15,812 bases of DNA from CALZJC01 sp041574955 (GTDB lineage: Bacteria; Acidobacteriota; Thermoanaerobaculia; Multivoradales; JAHEKO01): positions 1 through 15,812 of the forward strand of contig JBFGNS010000102.1 of assembly GCA_041574955.1 (NCBI GenBank), given 5' to 3'. Under the pieces are notes generated by a model that was not told the DNA's origin, did no database searches, and saw nothing but the letters and a program-made list of their open reading frames with translations. Shown one piece after another: positions 14,426 to 15,812 of the stretch. A program made the translations under genes and the position numbers. Position 1 is the first letter of the stretch. Each line of letters opens with the position of its first letter.

Positions 14426-15812
14426 ATGGCCGCCAAGCGCAAGCCCAACAACCCCCCGCCTCGCCGCCGCGCCACCGCGCGCTCGATGGCGGCGGAGCAG
14501 CGCGAGATCTCGGTCAGCGAGTTCTTCACCAAGAACCGGCACCTGCTGGGGTTCGACAGCCCCACCAAGGCGCTGTTGACGACCATCAAGGAGGCGGTCG
14601 ACAACTCGCTCGACGCCTGCGAGGAGGCCGGCATCCTGCCCGACCTGGAGGTGGCGATCCGGACGGTGGCGGACAACCGCTACCGGGTGCTGGTGACCGA
14701 CAACGGACCGGGCATCGTCAAGGCGCAGATCCCGCGCATCTTCGGCAAGCTGCTGTACGGCTCCAAGTTCCACCGCCTACGGCAGAGCCGTGGGCAGCAG
14801 GGGATCGGCATCTCCGCCGCCGGCATGTACGGCCAGCTCACCACCGGCAAGCCGGTGGTGATCGAGAGCCGCATCTCGAAGCGCCGCCCGGCACACCGCT
14901 ACGAGCTGGTGATCGACACCCGGCGCAACGAGCCGGTGGTGCGCAAGGACACCGAGGTCGAGTGGGAGGCGGCGCACGGCACGCGGGTGGAGATCGAGCT
15001 CGAGGGGGTCTACAAGCGCGGCCGCCACTCGGTCGAGACCTACCTCACCCAGACGGCGCTGGCCAACCCGCACGTCGCGCTCACCTACCTGCCGCCCGGC
15101 GGCGAGCCGCCGCTCGAGCTGCCGCGCGCCAGCGCCGAGCTGCCCGCCGACCCGGCCGAGATCCGGCCCCACCCCTACGGCGTCGAGGTCGGGCTGCTGA
15201 TGCGGATGCTCAAGGAGACCAAGGCGCGCCGGCTCACCGGCTTCCTGCAGACCGAGTTCAGCCGCGTCGGGCCGACCACCGCGCGGCGCATTATCGACGG
15301 CGCCGGCCTGACGCCCACCATGTCGCCGCGCCGGGTGATCCACAGCGCCGCCGAGCGGCTGATCTACTCGATCCGCAAGACCCGCATCCCGGCCCCCCCC
15401 ACCGACTGCCTGTCGCCGATCGGCGAAGAGCGGCTGCTGGCCAGCCTCGGCCAGCAGATCGAGGCCGGCTTCTACGCCGCGGTCACCCGGCCGCCGGCGG
15501 TCTACCGCGGCAACCCGTTCCAGATCGAGGTCGGGCTGGCCTGGGGCGGCGAGCAGCCGGCGGACGAGCTGGCCAGCCTCTACCGGTTCGCCAACCGCGT
15601 GCCGCTGCTCTACCAGCAGGGCGCCTGCGCGCTGACCAAGGCGGTGCTGGGCACCAACTGGAAGGCGTACGGCCTCGCCCAGGCGCGCGGCGCGCTGCCC
15701 ACCGGGCCGCTCACCGTGACGATCCACGTCGCCAGCGTCTGGGTGCCGTTCACCAGCGAGTCCAAGGAGGCGGTGGCCGGCTACGACGAGATCGCGCGCG
15801 AGGCCAGGCTGG
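14426..15812 (+). CDS. top6B: DNA topoisomerase VI subunit B (ATPase subunit), C-terminus cut by window edge
   Basis: Type IIB topoisomerase ATPase subunit, which partners with the Spo11-like A subunit to pass and rejoin DNA duplexes. 462 residues are visible. The GHKL ATPase fold shows Glu56 and Asn60 (KEAVDNSLDAC), Asp92 (TDNGPGI) and the glycine-rich lid RGQQGIGISAAG (122-133). A helix-two-turn-helix region follows (RLTGFLQTEFSRVGPTTARR, 269-288), then the transducer domain with PPTDCLSPIGEE (324-335), NPFQIEVGLAWGG and the switch-lysine region SESKEAVAGYDEI (Lys447). The N-terminal 20 residues are basic and Pro/Arg-rich. The ATG at 14426 has GGAG 6 bases upstream. The gene is divergent from the CHAT operon. 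The A subunit would be expected beyond the right edge, which cannot be checked here. The family is typical of archaea and plants and sporadic in bacteria. An 8-C run at 15393-15400 lies in frame. Confidence 0.96.
   Translation, partial: MAAKRKPNNPPPRRRATARSMAAEQREISVSEFFTKNRHLLGFDSPTKALLTTIKEAVDNSLDACEEAGILPDLEVAIRTVADNRYRVLVTDNGPGIVKAQIPRIFGKLLYGSKFHRLRQSRGQQGIGISAAGMYGQLTTGKPVVIESRISKRRPAHRYELVIDTRRNEPVVRKDTEVEWEAAHGTRVEIELEGVYKRGRHSVETYLTQTALANPHVALTYLPPGGEPPLELPRASAELPADPAEIRPHPYGVEVGLLMRMLKETKARRLTGFLQTEFSRVGPTTARRIIDGAGLTPTMSPRRVIHSAAERLIYSIRKTRIPAPPTDCLSPIGEERLLASLGQQIEAGFYAAVTRPPAVYRGNPFQIEVGLAWGGEQPADELASLYRFANRVPLLYQQGACALTKAVLGTNWKAYGLAQARGALPTGPLTVTIHVASVWVPFTSESKEAVAGYDEIAREARL

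Noticed and set aside
12535..14676. Minus-strand open frame of about 700 codons over the CHAT gene
   Set aside because: Arg/Ala-rich shadow frame; the TPR-CHAT protein in the alternative frame has clear motifs throughout.

Overview
The window is about 15.8 kb of very GC-rich bacterial chromosome, with codon third positions almost all G or C. It holds nine protein-coding genes, two of them cut by the window edges. I see no RNA genes, transposons or CRISPR array, and no gene-free stretch longer than about 220 bases. The gene families (exported N-acyl-D-amino acid deacylase-like amidohydrolase, M19 dipeptidase, sortilin/BNR beta-propeller protein, TPR-CHAT protein, secreted S8 protease, bacterial topoisomerase VI B subunit) suggest a free-living Gram-negative soil or sediment bacterium. 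Acidobacteriota, for example Thermoanaerobaculia, is my best guess, but it is inference: no phylogenetic marker is present.

Layout: (A) 1-4106, minus strand. A gene set reads amidohydrolase (D-aminoacylase family, lipoprotein) -> double-FHA protein (8-bp overlap, translationally coupled) -> M19 membrane dipeptidase (lipoprotein, cut by the left edge). The two enzymes fit the breakdown of N-acyl-D-amino acids and D-residue dipeptides at the cell surface. (B) 4325-8259, plus strand. A large secreted protein with eleven Asp-boxes (sortilin/BNR type) is followed, after a strikingly G-rich 74-bp gap with G-quadruplex potential, by a secreted SYLF/Ysc84-domain protein. (C) 8266-14252, minus strand. 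Four tightly packed genes read TPR-CHAT caspase-like protease -> secreted subtilisin-family protease -> small protein with an anti-sigma-like HC2 zinc motif plus a predicted beta domain -> three-helix membrane protein. (D) 14426 to the right edge, plus strand: topoisomerase VI subunit B, divergent from the CHAT operon.

The most interesting part is region C. A cytoplasmic CHAT protease with an intact His/Cys dyad sits upstream of a second, exported protease of a different clan and a soluble zinc-motif protein. The S8 protease has its Asp and His catalytic segments separated by an insert carrying two near-perfect copies of the nonapeptide EQSYTSILD. This resembles a protease-based sensing or effector module, but the link is inferred from gene order only. 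Other notable points are an amidohydrolase that has lost the HxH and Cys metal ligands of classical D-aminoacylases, a degenerate second FHA domain, and a perfect 14-bp palindrome between the divergent CHAT and topoisomerase VI genes.
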